In this document: one piece after another, positions 54,195 through 63,110 of the stretch
How positions within the stretch are numbered: the first letter of the stretch is position 1
How the letters are laid out: each line of letters begins with the position of its first letter
Assembly: GCA_016927755.1 (NCBI GenBank)
Contig: JAFGLZ010000236.1
Location: forward strand, 19,007-83,006
Direction of reading: 5' to 3'
Length of the DNA stretch: 64,000 bases
Origin: Phycisphaerae bacterium
GTDB taxonomy: Bacteria > Planctomycetota > Phycisphaerae > UBA1845 > JAFGLZ01
Notes under the pieces: model-generated
What the model saw: only the letters and a program-made list of their open reading frames with translations
What the model was told of the DNA's origin: nothing
Databases searched by the model: none
Position numbers and translations under genes: made by a program

Positions 54195-55506
54195 GCCCAA
54201 TTCCAACCCGATGCTCGATGAAAACGAGCGCCGCCTGATTCGCGGCGCGGCTGAAGCGCCGTCTCATGAGTTCGAGCAAAGACTGACTCGGGTCGTCTTG
54301 TCCGAGATCGCCGAACTCGGGCATGGCTCGGGGGCGCGCCCCGCGCGCCGATGGCGACGGGGAGTTGCCGTTGCGGTGGCCGCGTCGGTCGCCTTCGCGT
54401 TCGGTCTGATCTGGCATCACCGAAGCCGGCCGTCAGACGCCCGACCGACGCCGGTCCGACCGACGACGGTTGTCCAAGACGTTGGCAGCGTGGTCCCCGT
54501 CTACGGCGTGGTCTCCCTGGGAAATGGCACCCCAGAAGACTCCCTCACGGAGGCCAGGCGGATCCACGCCGGCGAATGGATCAGGACGCACACGGGCAGC
54601 CTCGCCAAGGTTCTGCTCGAGGATGACAGCGAGGTGGCGGTTCGGCCCAGGACCGAGGTCCAGCTCAGCCGCAAACCCGACGGTGACCACGTCGTGCTTC
54701 GGCGCGGACACATCAGTATCGTGGCCGCCAAGCAGCCCGCCGGAAGGTCGCTTACCATTCAGACGCCGGGATCTCAGATCGAGGTCCTGGGAACGAAGCT
54801 GGACGTCCGCGTCGCCCAGACGATCGCGGGACGAAAGAAGACGTTCGTTACGGTGTCTTCCGGGCGGGTGGCGCTCGAGTCGGCGGGTCGCCGAGTGCAG
54901 GTGCTGCCGAACATGGAGGGCATCGTCGAGGAAGGTCAGGCTCCCATCACCCGTTCATTGACGGCCGAGGTCAATGAAATGGTCCGTCTCATGGCGCTGG
55001 GGCGCCGTCTCGCCGCCGAGGCGAAGGCTACGCCGGGGGGACCGAGCATCATCGAGTTCAACGGCGATGCGACGGCTACTGTCTGGACCGTGATGGACAT
55101 CAAGAATGAGACGCAGGAGACGCTGAGATGCTACGACCTACAGTGCGGCTCGAAGCAATCGGCAGTTAAGGTGTACACGCTCGAAGGCGCGTCGTTGCCG
55201 ATCCAACAGAATGAAAGCAGGCTTCAGATCGACCTGTCCGCCTGCCCCGTGGCACCAGAGGAAGCCATCAGCCTGGTCGTTCGGATGTCCGACGTAACCG
55301 GGGTGTTGGAAGACCGGAAGTCGGGGATCTTCGAGTTCAATGCACCGGGGGGTAACGAGGGGGTCCTGTCAGTGTTCCAGTTTCGGCTTCCCGCCGGGGC
55401 CGATATCGAGGAAGTCTCGCCCAAACCGATTGAGGTGAGAACGGAGCTGTCGAGACTCGTGGTGACGGTCGCGGCGGACTCGCGGCCCCCGACACGGATA
55501 CGTTAA
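54184..55506 (+). CDS. FecR-domain membrane anti-sigma/regulator
   Basis: A 440-aa protein overlapping the sigma gene by 11 bp (ATGATGGATGA). A cytoplasmic N-terminus (residues 1-55) holds the sigma-interacting part, with one TM helix (VAVAVAASVAFAFGLIW near 60-77). The periplasmic FecR domain (about 100-250) is clear: RIHAGEWIRTHTGSLAKVLLEDDSEVAVRPRTEVQL, RRGHISIVAAKQ, SLTIQTPGSQIEVLGTKLDVRV, VTVSSGRVALESAGRRVQVLPNM. The C-terminal about 150 residues are of unknown beta structure. It probably holds the sigma factor inactive until a signal arrives. Confidence 0.88.
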   Translation: MMDEPNSNPMLDENERRLIRGAAEAPSHEFEQRLTRVVLSEIAELGHGSGARPARRWRRGVAVAVAASVAFAFGLIWHHRSRPSDARPTPVRPTTVVQDVGSVVPVYGVVSLGNGTPEDSLTEARRIHAGEWIRTHTGSLAKVLLEDDSEVAVRPRTEVQLSRKPDGDHVVLRRGHISIVAAKQPAGRSLTIQTPGSQIEVLGTKLDVRVAQTIAGRKKTFVTVSSGRVALESAGRRVQVLPNMEGIVEEGQAPITRSLTAEVNEMVRLMALGRRLAAEAKATPGGPSIIEFNGDATATVWTVMDIKNETQETLRCYDLQCGSKQSAVKVYTLEGASLPIQQNESRLQIDLSACPVAPEEAISLVVRMSDVTGVLEDRKSGIFEFNAPGGNEGVLSVFQFRLPAGADIEEVSPKPIEVRTELSRLVVTVAADSRPPTRIR

Positions 55507-55647
55507 CCGGACCTCCGGCAGGAGACGCCTTTGCCACGCTCTGGGCAGCACCGACGACGTCGGACGCGGGCGGCCCTACTGAGCGGACCTGCCACTCTCA
55601 GTGAGGGGTTCTGAGTCGAGAAGACCAAGACTTGAAGGAGACGAGAG

Positions 55648-58056
55648 ATGATGCGCAGACATCGAGTGGTTCCGGTGCATCTTGTCGGAATCGTCGCGCT
55701 GTCCGGTCTGGCTTCCGCGGCCGAGCGAGGCGGCGTCCATCTTCGGTTTTCGACGACGAAGCCAGAGACGATCACGGTCTCGGGCAAGATCACCGACACC
55801 AAGACGGGCAAGCCGATCGCCGATGCGATAGTCGGGGGTGCGCTGGTGACGCATCGGTACCTGGGGCCGGAGATGTTCGATGCGTGTCCCGTCGATCAGA
55901 CCCGGTCAGGCGCGAACGGCGAATACGCGCTCACCTTCCAGGCGGTCTTGACGATTTCGGGACCGATGAAGGGAAAGGACATTATCTGTGTCCACGCGGG
56001 CGCCCCCGGGTTCGAGACCAGACCCAAGTGGGTCCGCCCCTATCTCACGCCGGGCAGGAAGGAGTACACGGGCGTCGATCTTGCGCTGGGGCCCGGCAAG
56101 CTGGTCAAGGGCGAGGTGGTGGACGAGGACGGCAAGCCGATCGAGGGCGCGCTGGTGAGCGTGGCGGGGCGGCAGAGCGCGGCTCTGAACTACTTCAACG
56201 CACAGGGTTGTGCGACCACGGACGGCAAGGGCGCCTTCGGGTTTTGGTCCACGTCGGACAAGGAGGTCCTGGGGCGCGAGCCCTGGCTCCAGGTCATCAA
56301 GCCCGGATATGGGCTGGGCAGATACTGGGACCCGCTGGAGAAGGATGATATGGGCCGCCTCGTGCTCCCACGCGGGTGCACGATCGCCGGTGCGGTGGTG
56401 GACCAGAACGGCAAGCCTGTATCGGACTGCGAGGTGTGCGCGCGGGCGCTCCATCAGCGTGCCTATGGAACCACGCGCACGGACAAGGCCGGCAAGTACG
56501 AACTCAAGGGCATCCCCGGCGAGCCGAGCTACGTCGAGTTCTTCAAGAAGAAGGGATTGCAGGTCAACCGAGACCAGGCCAAGGTCACGGTCTACGCCCG
56601 AACCGATCCCAAGATGAATCTACGAGACGCCCCCCAGTACGAGATCCTGCCGAAGGAGGGACAGACGCTGGCAGGTCCGGGACTCATCATCGGCCAGGAG
56701 GCAAGCGTCTCAGGCAAGCTGATCCCCTCGAAGACGATCGCCAGACTGAAGGGTCTGTTGGTCCGGCTCGATCATGACTGGAACTACATGGTCGAGGTCG
56801 ACGCGGACGGGGGATTCCATTTCCCATTCGTCCGGCCTGGAAAGCACCGACTCACGGCGTACTTGCCCAACAACCTCCGTGGCGATCGAGGCGTCGGTCA
56901 CACACAGGTGACGATTGAGCCGGGCACGCCTCGGACGGGAATCAAGATTCAGCTCGAGACGTTGGCCGAGGTCCGAATGCGGTTCCTCGACGCGGACGGG
57001 AATCCTCTCAAGGGGATCACGGCCGGGGCGACGTGGACCCAGAGCGGCGACGGGTTCTGGACCGAGGGGACGGTATCCGACGAGACGGGGCGAGCGGTCG
57101 TGTATCTGTATCCCTGGCAGAAGCAGTACGTGCGCGGCTTCGACATGGAGCGCCGCCTCGTGGCGGAAGGCTTCAGGGAGCTCAGGCCCGCGGCAGGAAG
57201 AGTGATCGACGAGGTTCAGATCGTCATGGTTCCGATGGCGTCGATCCGAGGACGCCTCGTGTCCGAAGACAAGTCAGCGATCGCGGATAGAGCCGTGATC
57301 TGCAGGCTGCTGTACGCCGACTCCGTGGAGCGGAGGCTGCCCGTCAAGACGGATTCGCAAGGGCGCTTCGAGCTGGCGCGACAGAGCCCCGGGGTGGTTC
57401 GGGTGGAGGTCGAGACCGATCCTGCCGCGCTGATCGGCTCAACGACCGACCCCATCGAGATCAAGCCCGGCGAGACCAAAGACATCGGCGACCTGCTGCT
57501 GAAGAAGGTCAAGTTCTACAAGGTCTCCGGACGGGTGCTGCCGTCCTCGACGATCACCGAGCTGAACGGGCTCAAGATCCGATTGGATCTTCGAAGCTGG
57601 CAACCCATGCTGACGACGGACGCCGAGGGTCGGTTCGTTCTGCCAAACGTGTCGGCGGGCAAGCACCGCCTGACGGCGTATCTGCCGTTCAATCTGAGAA
57701 CGGATCGTGGGATCGGTCACACTGATGTAACGGTGAAGGATCAGGACGTGGCGAACGTGGAGCTGCGGCTCGAGACGCTCGCGAAGGTCCATATGCGGAT
57801 CACGGACGAGTCGGGCAAGCCTCTCGAGGGCATCTCTGCCGCGGCGTGGTGGACCGAGAACCACTCGGGTGTCTTCACGGAGGGCTCGAAGTCCGGCAAG
57901 GACGGCAAGGCGACGCTATACGTGTACCCAGACCAGCGGCAATACGTCGGCGCGCATCATTGGGATCGAGTCTACGAGTTGACGCGGAACCATGAGATGA
58001 CGCTCAAACCGGGACAGGTCGTCGAGGACCTGCACGTGGTGATGAGGCGACCTTGA
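55648..58056 (+). CDS. secreted protein with multiple CarboxypepD_reg-like domains
   Basis: An 802-aa exported protein. GGAG precedes ATG 55648 (a second ATG follows at once); the signal is MMRRHRVVPVHLVGIVALSGLASAA. Prealbumin-like regulatory domains recur: GKITDTKTGKPIADAIVG, GEVVDEDGKPIEGALVSV, AVVDQNGKPVSDCEV, FLDADGNPLKGITAGATW, and ITDESGKPLEGISAAAWW. Two homologous segments share a YLPNNLRGDRGVGHTQVT / YLPFNLRTDRGIGHTDVT block. No catalytic domain is visible; the protein probably binds or presents something at the cell surface. It is the first structural gene after the sigma/FecR pair, and its hairpin lies 34 nt downstream. Confidence 0.8.
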   Translation: MMRRHRVVPVHLVGIVALSGLASAAERGGVHLRFSTTKPETITVSGKITDTKTGKPIADAIVGGALVTHRYLGPEMFDACPVDQTRSGANGEYALTFQAVLTISGPMKGKDIICVHAGAPGFETRPKWVRPYLTPGRKEYTGVDLALGPGKLVKGEVVDEDGKPIEGALVSVAGRQSAALNYFNAQGCATTDGKGAFGFWSTSDKEVLGREPWLQVIKPGYGLGRYWDPLEKDDMGRLVLPRGCTIAGAVVDQNGKPVSDCEVCARALHQRAYGTTRTDKAGKYELKGIPGEPSYVEFFKKKGLQVNRDQAKVTVYARTDPKMNLRDAPQYEILPKEGQTLAGPGLIIGQEASVSGKLIPSKTIARLKGLLVRLDHDWNYMVEVDADGGFHFPFVRPGKHRLTAYLPNNLRGDRGVGHTQVTIEPGTPRTGIKIQLETLAEVRMRFLDADGNPLKGITAGATWTQSGDGFWTEGTVSDETGRAVVYLYPWQKQYVRGFDMERRLVAEGFRELRPAAGRVIDEVQIVMVPMASIRGRLVSEDKSAIADRAVICRLLYADSVERRLPVKTDSQGRFELARQSPGVVRVEVETDPAALIGSTTDPIEIKPGETKDIGDLLLKKVKFYKVSGRVLPSSTITELNGLKIRLDLRSWQPMLTTDAEGRFVLPNVSAGKHRLTAYLPFNLRTDRGIGHTDVTVKDQDVANVELRLETLAKVHMRITDESGKPLEGISAAAWWTENHSGVFTEGSKSGKDGKATLYVYPDQRQYVGAHHWDRVYELTRNHEMTLKPGQVVEDLHVVMRRP

Positions 58057-58090
58057 GCTGACGGAGCGGATTGAGAACCGCCAGTTATGG

Positions 58091-58120
58091 ATGGGTGGCC
58101 CACCTCTGAGAAGGTGGGCC
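58091..58120 (+). terminator. hairpin after the CarboxypepD_reg gene
   Basis: ATGGG-TGGCCCACCT-CTGAGA-AGGTGGGCC: the perfect 9-bp stem GGCCCACCT (58097-58105) and AGGTGGGCC (58112-58120) follows the 55648-58056 stop by about 40 nt. No T tract follows, so attenuator, RNA stabiliser and terminator are all possible. Its 5' end matches the element at 12774-12859. The rest of 58057-58453 has no gene. Confidence 0.65.
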
Positions 58121-58453
58121 GTCCTCCAACCAGAAAACGTGTCTGTTCTCATGTGCTCACCTGCGTTGTCTCCACTTCGGGTGACCGGACGATTGCCCGG
58201 ATCGCGGCACGGCCGATAGAATCCCCGCATGCGTTGCGACAAGTCATCACGCCGGGGCGGTTCTCGTCGGCTCGCGGGCAGATCGGCTCCTTGGCAACTC
58301 CCACGGCAGGCCCGCGCGGTGATGGTTCTAATCATGTGTTTGGGTTCAGACTCACGGGGATCGTCCCCACGGGAAGACGGGGCGTTCTGCCCGAGCCTGT
58401 TCGAACCGGGGACGGACTGTCGATGGTAGCCGCTCGACTCGACGGAGCTGCGC

Positions 58454-58741
58454 ATGAACGGGCACTACATCGCGGCGCCCGCGGCCGGTCGGGATCGCCA
58501 GGACTGGCTGGCCAAGCTCCGAGAGTATCGCCGGACGATTCGCCAGGACGGACTGGGTCAGATCATCAACATGAACTACCAGGGGGTTCGTGCCTGGGTC
58601 CGACTGGCGCCGACCGTCGCCCGGGCCTTGGACCTCAAACCCCGTGACGAGGTGCGCGTCGAGGTGGAGACGTGCTGGCTGGCCGGCAATGGGGACCGGT
58701 GCGCTACGATCGGGTTTCGGTGCGTCGTTGACGCGGAGTAG
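58454..58741 (+). CDS. hypothetical 95-residue protein
   Basis: A small protein starting ATG 58454, with GGAG 6 nt upstream, and reading MNGHYIAAPAAGRDRQDWLAKLREYRRTIR... to the stop at 58741. The fold looks alpha/beta (VRAWVRLAPTVARALDLKPRDEVRVEVETCWLAGNGDRCATIGFRCVV). No family is recognised. It lies between the CarboxypepD_reg gene and the FG-GAP gene on the same strand, with a plausible start and normal composition. Confidence 0.6.
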   Translation: MNGHYIAAPAAGRDRQDWLAKLREYRRTIRQDGLGQIINMNYQGVRAWVRLAPTVARALDLKPRDEVRVEVETCWLAGNGDRCATIGFRCVVDAE

Positions 58742-58810
58742 AGTATGCGTTTCGCCCTCGTGTGAAGAGGGAAGCCGACCACGTACAACGTTAGGACAGG
58801 AGCTCAAGCG

Positions 58811-60181
58811 ATGTCGAGTCTGATCAGTGCGGTTGCCTTACTGGCAGTGAGCGTTGGTCCGGGCCAGACAACCAAGGCGGACAAGCCCAAGACCGTTCAC
58901 CTCGTCAGCAAGATCGACACGAAGGACTTCGGCGCCGAGACGATTCGCATCGGCGACCTGAACGGCGACGGAGGTCCGGACCTATTGTTCGTGCAGTGCG
59001 TCCACGGGCCTCGAATCATCTCATGTCTGACCGCGACGACGATCTATGGCGAGATCCTCTGGCGGACGGGACAACCGTCCGGTGATAACGGTCGCGCGTA
59101 CTGCGACCTGCCGGTGCAGATCTACGATTGGGACCGGGACGGCGTCAACGAGGTGCTCTACGTCCGGCAGGCGAAGTACGTCGGGGCAAACGATAAGGGC
59201 GTTCGCGAGCGGGCCCCACAATACGAGGGCAACGCCAGGATGATCGTCCTGGACGGACGCACGGGGAAGGAAGAGAGCTCGTTCGACATCCCGGCGCCGG
59301 CGGACGATTCGATCCTCTTTGCGGACCTGACGGGGCGCGGGCGGCGAGAAGACCTGGTCGTGAAGGACCGGTACTGGAACATGTGGGGCGTCTCGCACGA
59401 GGGCAAGGTGCTGTGGCACTGGGCGGGATCGACGGGGCACTATCCGGCCATCGCCGACGTCGACGGGGACGGCAAGGACGAGGTCTTCGTGGGCTTCGCC
59501 CTGATCGACCACGACGGGAAGATCCTCTTTCACAGCGACCCAAAGGGTCATCACCAGGACGCCGCGACGATCGTCCGCCCGGCGGACGGTCGTTGGCGAC
59601 TTCTGTTCGGCGACGGCGGGCTCTACTGCATGGCTCTTGACGGCACGACGATGTGGCAGCATCCGCTCCGCGAGGCACAGCACGTGGTAGCGGGCCGATT
59701 CCGGATGGACTCACCGCTGCAGTTCGCCGTCGTCGATCGGACGCCCGAGCCGACGCATCAGCGTGACGCCAACGCCTGGGCGATCCTGTATCTGTACAAT
59801 CTCGACGGGAAGATGATCTGGCAGCGGAAGCAGGAGAAAGGCGCTTGGGCCATCGCGACGCTGCCGATCAACTGGTTCGGCGCGGGCAAGCCGCGGTGCA
59901 TCTTCGTGTACGGACACTCCGTCTTCGGACAGACACCTCCGCGGCCGGCCGTGATCTACGACGGCGAGGGGCAAATCGTGGACGAGTTGCACATGCAGTA
60001 CTCGCCGCTGCCGGGCGAGGAGAAGTTCAGCACGGACTGCTACGGGCTGGCGGCGGACGTTTGGGGAGACAGCCGTGAGGAGGTTCTGTTGTTCGGGGCT
60101 CGCGGCGCGTGCATCTTCACGAACGCCCGGCCGCTCGAGCTGCCGACGCTGTACAACGAAACGCTGTATCCTGGGATGTAA
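58811..60181 (+). CDS. secreted FG-GAP/VCBS-like protein, lyase-like
   Basis: A 456-aa protein with a probable signal (MSSLISAVALLAVSVGPGQTT); ATG 58811 has AGGAG upstream. Calcium-type propeller motifs are repeated: IGDLNGDGGPDLLF, IYDWDRDGVNEVLYV, IADVDGDGKDEVFVG, each D-x-D/N-G-x-x-D/N. This beta-propeller pattern is also found in rhamnogalacturonan lyases (PL11) and related surface proteins. It is the last gene of the run after the sigma/FecR pair. The exact activity is uncertain; the match is to architecture, not to a catalytic site. Confidence 0.75.
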   Translation: MSSLISAVALLAVSVGPGQTTKADKPKTVHLVSKIDTKDFGAETIRIGDLNGDGGPDLLFVQCVHGPRIISCLTATTIYGEILWRTGQPSGDNGRAYCDLPVQIYDWDRDGVNEVLYVRQAKYVGANDKGVRERAPQYEGNARMIVLDGRTGKEESSFDIPAPADDSILFADLTGRGRREDLVVKDRYWNMWGVSHEGKVLWHWAGSTGHYPAIADVDGDGKDEVFVGFALIDHDGKILFHSDPKGHHQDAATIVRPADGRWRLLFGDGGLYCMALDGTTMWQHPLREAQHVVAGRFRMDSPLQFAVVDRTPEPTHQRDANAWAILYLYNLDGKMIWQRKQEKGAWAIATLPINWFGAGKPRCIFVYGHSVFGQTPPRPAVIYDGEGQIVDELHMQYSPLPGEEKFSTDCYGLAADVWGDSREEVLLFGARGACIFTNARPLELPTLYNETLYPGM

Positions 60182-60235
60182 ATCATTACAATATAATATT
60201 TTATGCGTTACCTATCCAGCGGCACGCGCCCACCT

Positions 60236-61159
60236 TCAGGAAGCGGGCAGATCGCGTGCCCATGCGTACGTCCAATCGACGATGCGAAAGCCGTGGTTGC
60301 TGTAGAAGACGAATGCGCGGTGGTTCTTCCAGTCAGTGCTGATGGCGGCGTGACGATAGCCGACGGCGCGCATCTCGGCGAGCGCCCGCTGGAGGAGATG
60401 TCGCCCAAGGCCCCGGCCCTGATACTCGTCGTTGATGCCGAGCCACTTGACGAAGAACCAGTCCTGAGCGGCCTCTTGGCGGGAGAACTCTCCGCCGGAG
60501 AGGCAGACGCATTCGCCGATGACCTTGCCGTCTCGAAGCGCGCGAGCGACCAGACTGGGTCTGAGGCCACCATTGTCGGGCCAATCCAGCGAGATCTCCA
60601 CGGGAGTGCCGCGGTCTTCTGGGACGATGGGAGGGTAGTCGGGCCAGTCGAAGAAGACCTCCCCCTTGAAGGGCTCGTAACCGTTGAACTGAAGCAGGGC
60701 GCGGACGTGGTCCAGGCGGTCCGATAGGCTAACGGCGGGGAAGCAGTGGAACGGATAGCGGAAGAAGTCGCTGCAGGCCTCAACGCGCTTCATTCCGCGC
60801 TCTCGAACGTAGCCGCTCGCCGCATCCAACAGGGCTTGACCGGCCGCGCGCTGGCCTCGCTCATACCACAGGAAGCGTATGATTCCCCGGTCGGAACCGC
60901 GGTCGTTCTCGGCCCCATCGCGGTCCTCGTGCCCGAGGCCGACGTGGGCGAATCCGAGCACGGAGGTCCCCTCTCTCGCGACGAAGGCCGTCTCGGAATG
61001 CAACCAGTCGTGGCTGGGCCTGCCGCCGGCCGGACCTGTCAGCGCGGCTTCGAACTCCGCCTCGCACACGGGGAAGCAGTGGGGAACGCCGCGAATCACC
61101 CGATTGTACGAGGCGACAATCCCGGGCAGCATTGCAGGATCGTAGGACAGAATCTCCAT
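60236..61159 (-). CDS. GNAT-family N-acetyltransferase, tandem
   Basis: A 307-aa protein with two GNAT-like halves. AGGAAGA precedes ATG 61159. The N-terminal half (LPGIVASYNRVIRGVPHCFPV, FVAREGTSVLGFAHVG, GIIRFLWYERGQRAAGQALLDAASGYVRERG) is a degenerate GNAT. The C-terminal half has the acetyl-CoA motif INDEYQGRGLGRHLLQRALAE (Q/RxxGxG/A type) and ends HAAISTDWKNHRAFVFYSNHGFRI. Acyl acceptor unknown. Convergent with the 58811 gene across a 54-bp AT-rich spacer. Confidence 0.85.
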   Translation of the reverse strand: MEILSYDPAMLPGIVASYNRVIRGVPHCFPVCEAEFEAALTGPAGGRPSHDWLHSETAFVAREGTSVLGFAHVGLGHEDRDGAENDRGSDRGIIRFLWYERGQRAAGQALLDAASGYVRERGMKRVEACSDFFRYPFHCFPAVSLSDRLDHVRALLQFNGYEPFKGEVFFDWPDYPPIVPEDRGTPVEISLDWPDNGGLRPSLVARALRDGKVIGECVCLSGGEFSRQEAAQDWFFVKWLGINDEYQGRGLGRHLLQRALAEMRAVGYRHAAISTDWKNHRAFVFYSNHGFRIVDWTYAWARDLPAS

Positions 61160-61210
61160 CGGGTCTTCCTGTGCCGGTCGGGGGCTGTCCCTACGATCGA
61201 CACCGGCGCT

Positions 61211-61912
61211 CTAGCATTTCGCCAGGACGTGTTCGATGAGCATCCGACGCCGTGTGGCAAAGCGATCATCCTTGCCGCGCCGTTTCAGCAGTCGCTCCAG
61301 CCGGGGCGCGGCGTAGCGCATTTCGGCGATCGCACCGGGAAGATCCATCTCGCTGAGCGCCAGCAGCGTATAGTACTGCGGAAAGCGAGCCCATGCACCG
61401 TCACCGGAGCGATGCTTCCGGAGTTGTTTGACGCCCGCCTCGAGCCACTTGTCCGGGTCGGCGGCTTTGAGCCCTCCCGCGGTCATGTGACGCCAGAGGG
61501 CGCACGTGCACTTGCCACAGCAGTATTCGCCGGGGCGCTGTCGCCAATAATCCCCGTCGGCGGTTCTGGCCAGGAGCTCGACCATGGTCGCGGTGGCCTT
61601 CTCCAGGGCACGACGAACGGGAGAGTACTCGTCGCGGAGCAGGATGAGCGCGCGGCAGGCTTCCTCCCCAAGCACGTGGCTCGTACCGGCGTGTGTTGTG
61701 AGCTTCTCGCCGGTGAAGAGACGGATTCCCTCGGTGAGATCCGTCTCGGTCGGGGCGAACATGCCGTGATACGAACCGGGCAGGCCCTGGCGAGAGGCGA
61801 TCCATCGGGCGGCCTGCTGCCTCTTAGCGGTCGATACTTGCCGGCCGTCGAAGTGAGATTCATTCACGGCGTCGAGCGTTGCGGCTAGGCTCCTGGGGTG
61901 GACAAGCGTCAT
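61211..61912 (-). CDS. hypothetical protein with Cys cluster, terpene-cyclase-like helical repeats
   Basis: A 233-aa protein; ATG 61912 has GGAGGAGG about 5 nt upstream. Helical repeats include ARWIASRQGLPGSYHGMFAPTE and a Cys cluster EYCCGKCTCALWRHMTAGGL, then KWLEAGVKQLRKHRSGDGAWARFPQYYTLLALSE, which resemble prenyltransferase or squalene-cyclase-like alpha/alpha units (WLxxxQxxDGxW). The CCxxCxC cluster could bind a metal. It follows the anti-sigma/sigma fusion gene by 27 nt on the same strand, so it may be its target or partner. Confidence 0.6.
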   Translation of the reverse strand: MTLVHPRSLAATLDAVNESHFDGRQVSTAKRQQAARWIASRQGLPGSYHGMFAPTETDLTEGIRLFTGEKLTTHAGTSHVLGEEACRALILLRDEYSPVRRALEKATATMVELLARTADGDYWRQRPGEYCCGKCTCALWRHMTAGGLKAADPDKWLEAGVKQLRKHRSGDGAWARFPQYYTLLALSEMDLPGAIAEMRYAAPRLERLLKRRGKDDRFATRRRMLIEHVLAKC

Positions 61913-61939
61913 GACGCCCTCCTCCAATAGAGATCAAGA

Positions 61940-62350
61940 TCAGGTCGATATGGCCATACTTTCCGACGTGTGCGCCAGGACTTCAAGGGCCTGGGCGAGA
62001 TTGCCGCGGGCGCGGTGAACCAGCGCTGCGGCCACCGCGGGTGGCACCTGAAGGACGTCCGCGATCTCGGCGTAGGTCCGCCGATCGAAAACGCGCATCG
62101 AGATGGCCTTCTGCTGCCGATCCGGGAGACGGCGGATCGCGGACCAGAGGATGGAGGTCTCGACGACGTCCGTCATCGGATTGACGGTCGAAGCGGCCTG
62201 CAACACTTCGTCGACCAGGGCCAGGGCCTCGAGCCGGTGGCGGCATTGATAGCAGTTCAGGACGTGGTGACGCGCGTCGTCCTCGCCGATAGTATCGATC
62301 TCGCCGGCGGCGAATGCGGACAGCTCTTGATAGGTTCGCTGGCAGCTCAT
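61940..62350 (-). CDS. zf-HC2 / sigma-70 region 4 fusion protein
   Basis: A 136-aa protein. ATG 62350 has GAGGG 7 nt upstream. The N-terminus carries an anti-sigma zinc finger of the zf-HC2 type: Cys3, then HHVLNCYQC giving His29, Cys33, Cys36. The C-terminal half is a sigma-70 region 4 helix-turn-helix (RRLPDRQQKAISMRVFDRRTYAEIADVLQVPPAVAAALVHRARGNLAQAL). Region 2, needed for -10 binding and core contact, is absent. It could be a decoy regulator or a two-part factor. It is followed 27 nt later by the Cys-cluster gene. Confidence 0.8.
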   Translation of the reverse strand: MSCQRTYQELSAFAAGEIDTIGEDDARHHVLNCYQCRHRLEALALVDEVLQAASTVNPMTDVVETSILWSAIRRLPDRQQKAISMRVFDRRTYAEIADVLQVPPAVAAALVHRARGNLAQALEVLAHTSESMAIST

Positions 62351-62727
62351 GTCTCGACCCTCACGCCTGCCGCGCCCGATGGGGCTACGATGCCCTGTCG
62401 GAGCCGATCGGCGCTACAAGGTGCTCGGCCAAATATACCCTAACAAATGCCAAACTATTGTCAAGGGCGAAAATCCACCTCATGTGAGAAAAAGGAGGCG
62501 AATCAGGGGCGCGGGGTTCACGGCAAAGACGCCCGTGCTGCGGACGAGGATCACGGGCGAGACGCCAATTGTGTCCGGGATCGGGCAGTAGGGCAAAGCC
62601 CTTGGGAGTTGGCTTCTGTTGGGTTTGTCGACGGCGTCTGACGGCTGAGGCAATGTTTGGTGCCAGGACGGACGAGAGGCGCATAGCCTCAGCCGCCGGG
62701 GCGAGCGCAGGTAAAAGCCTCGACGGT

Positions 62728-62934
62728 TCAGCGAGTGTTCTTCTTTCGGGCGTTGTAGGCCCTCTGCCATTCGGCCGCCCGTTTTCGTTCCGCCCGTCGG
62801 CAATACGCCTCGACGACGGCCGGGGACAAGACGTTCTCGACCTCGAGATGGTCGAGCAGATGAGGATTGACGAGTCGACTCCAGTAGCCATCCGTGGCCT
62901 CCGCTTGATGTTGCCTAGATACAGACCTGCAACA
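62728..62934 (-). pseudogene. possible protein remnant without start codon
   Basis: This minus-strand frame reads ...QHQAEATDGYWSRLVNPHLL, then LDHLEVENVLSPAVVEAYCRR and an Arg-rich end, to TGA at 62728-62730. Its composition and helical pattern look like real protein sequence, but no ATG, GTG or TTG with a site lies upstream before a stop at 62935. I read it as a decayed gene fragment. The neighbouring short frames on other strands are not convincing. Confidence 0.3.
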
Positions 62935-62951
62935 TCATTACAGGAGGCCAC
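62894..62951. repeat. two-arm bulged inverted repeat
   Basis: GTGGCCTCC (62894-62902) pairs with GGAGGCCAC (62943-62951), and GATGTTGC (62907-62914) pairs with GCAACATC (62929-62936), leaving short internal bulges and a 14-nt loop. The 17 paired positions are perfect. It lies at the edge of the decayed region 62351-63110, which has no intact gene. It could be a strong terminator or a mobile-element end. Confidence 0.8.
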
Positions 62952-63110
62952 TTAATGCGCAATGACCCTAAGCCGTTGTAGTGGAATCTTTTACAACTAG
63001 CAGCGGATCGGCTTCATGCCATTCGGGACTGTCCGCGCTTAACCCGTGCGGCGATGCCGCCTTCCGCTCGTAGTGCTTCGGCACACCGCCGAGCCACTCG
63101 CGGCGGACGA

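Noticed and set aside
62385..62951. Minus-strand frame of 188 aa across the decayed region
   Set aside because: No RBS or domain signature; composition resembles a shadow frame.
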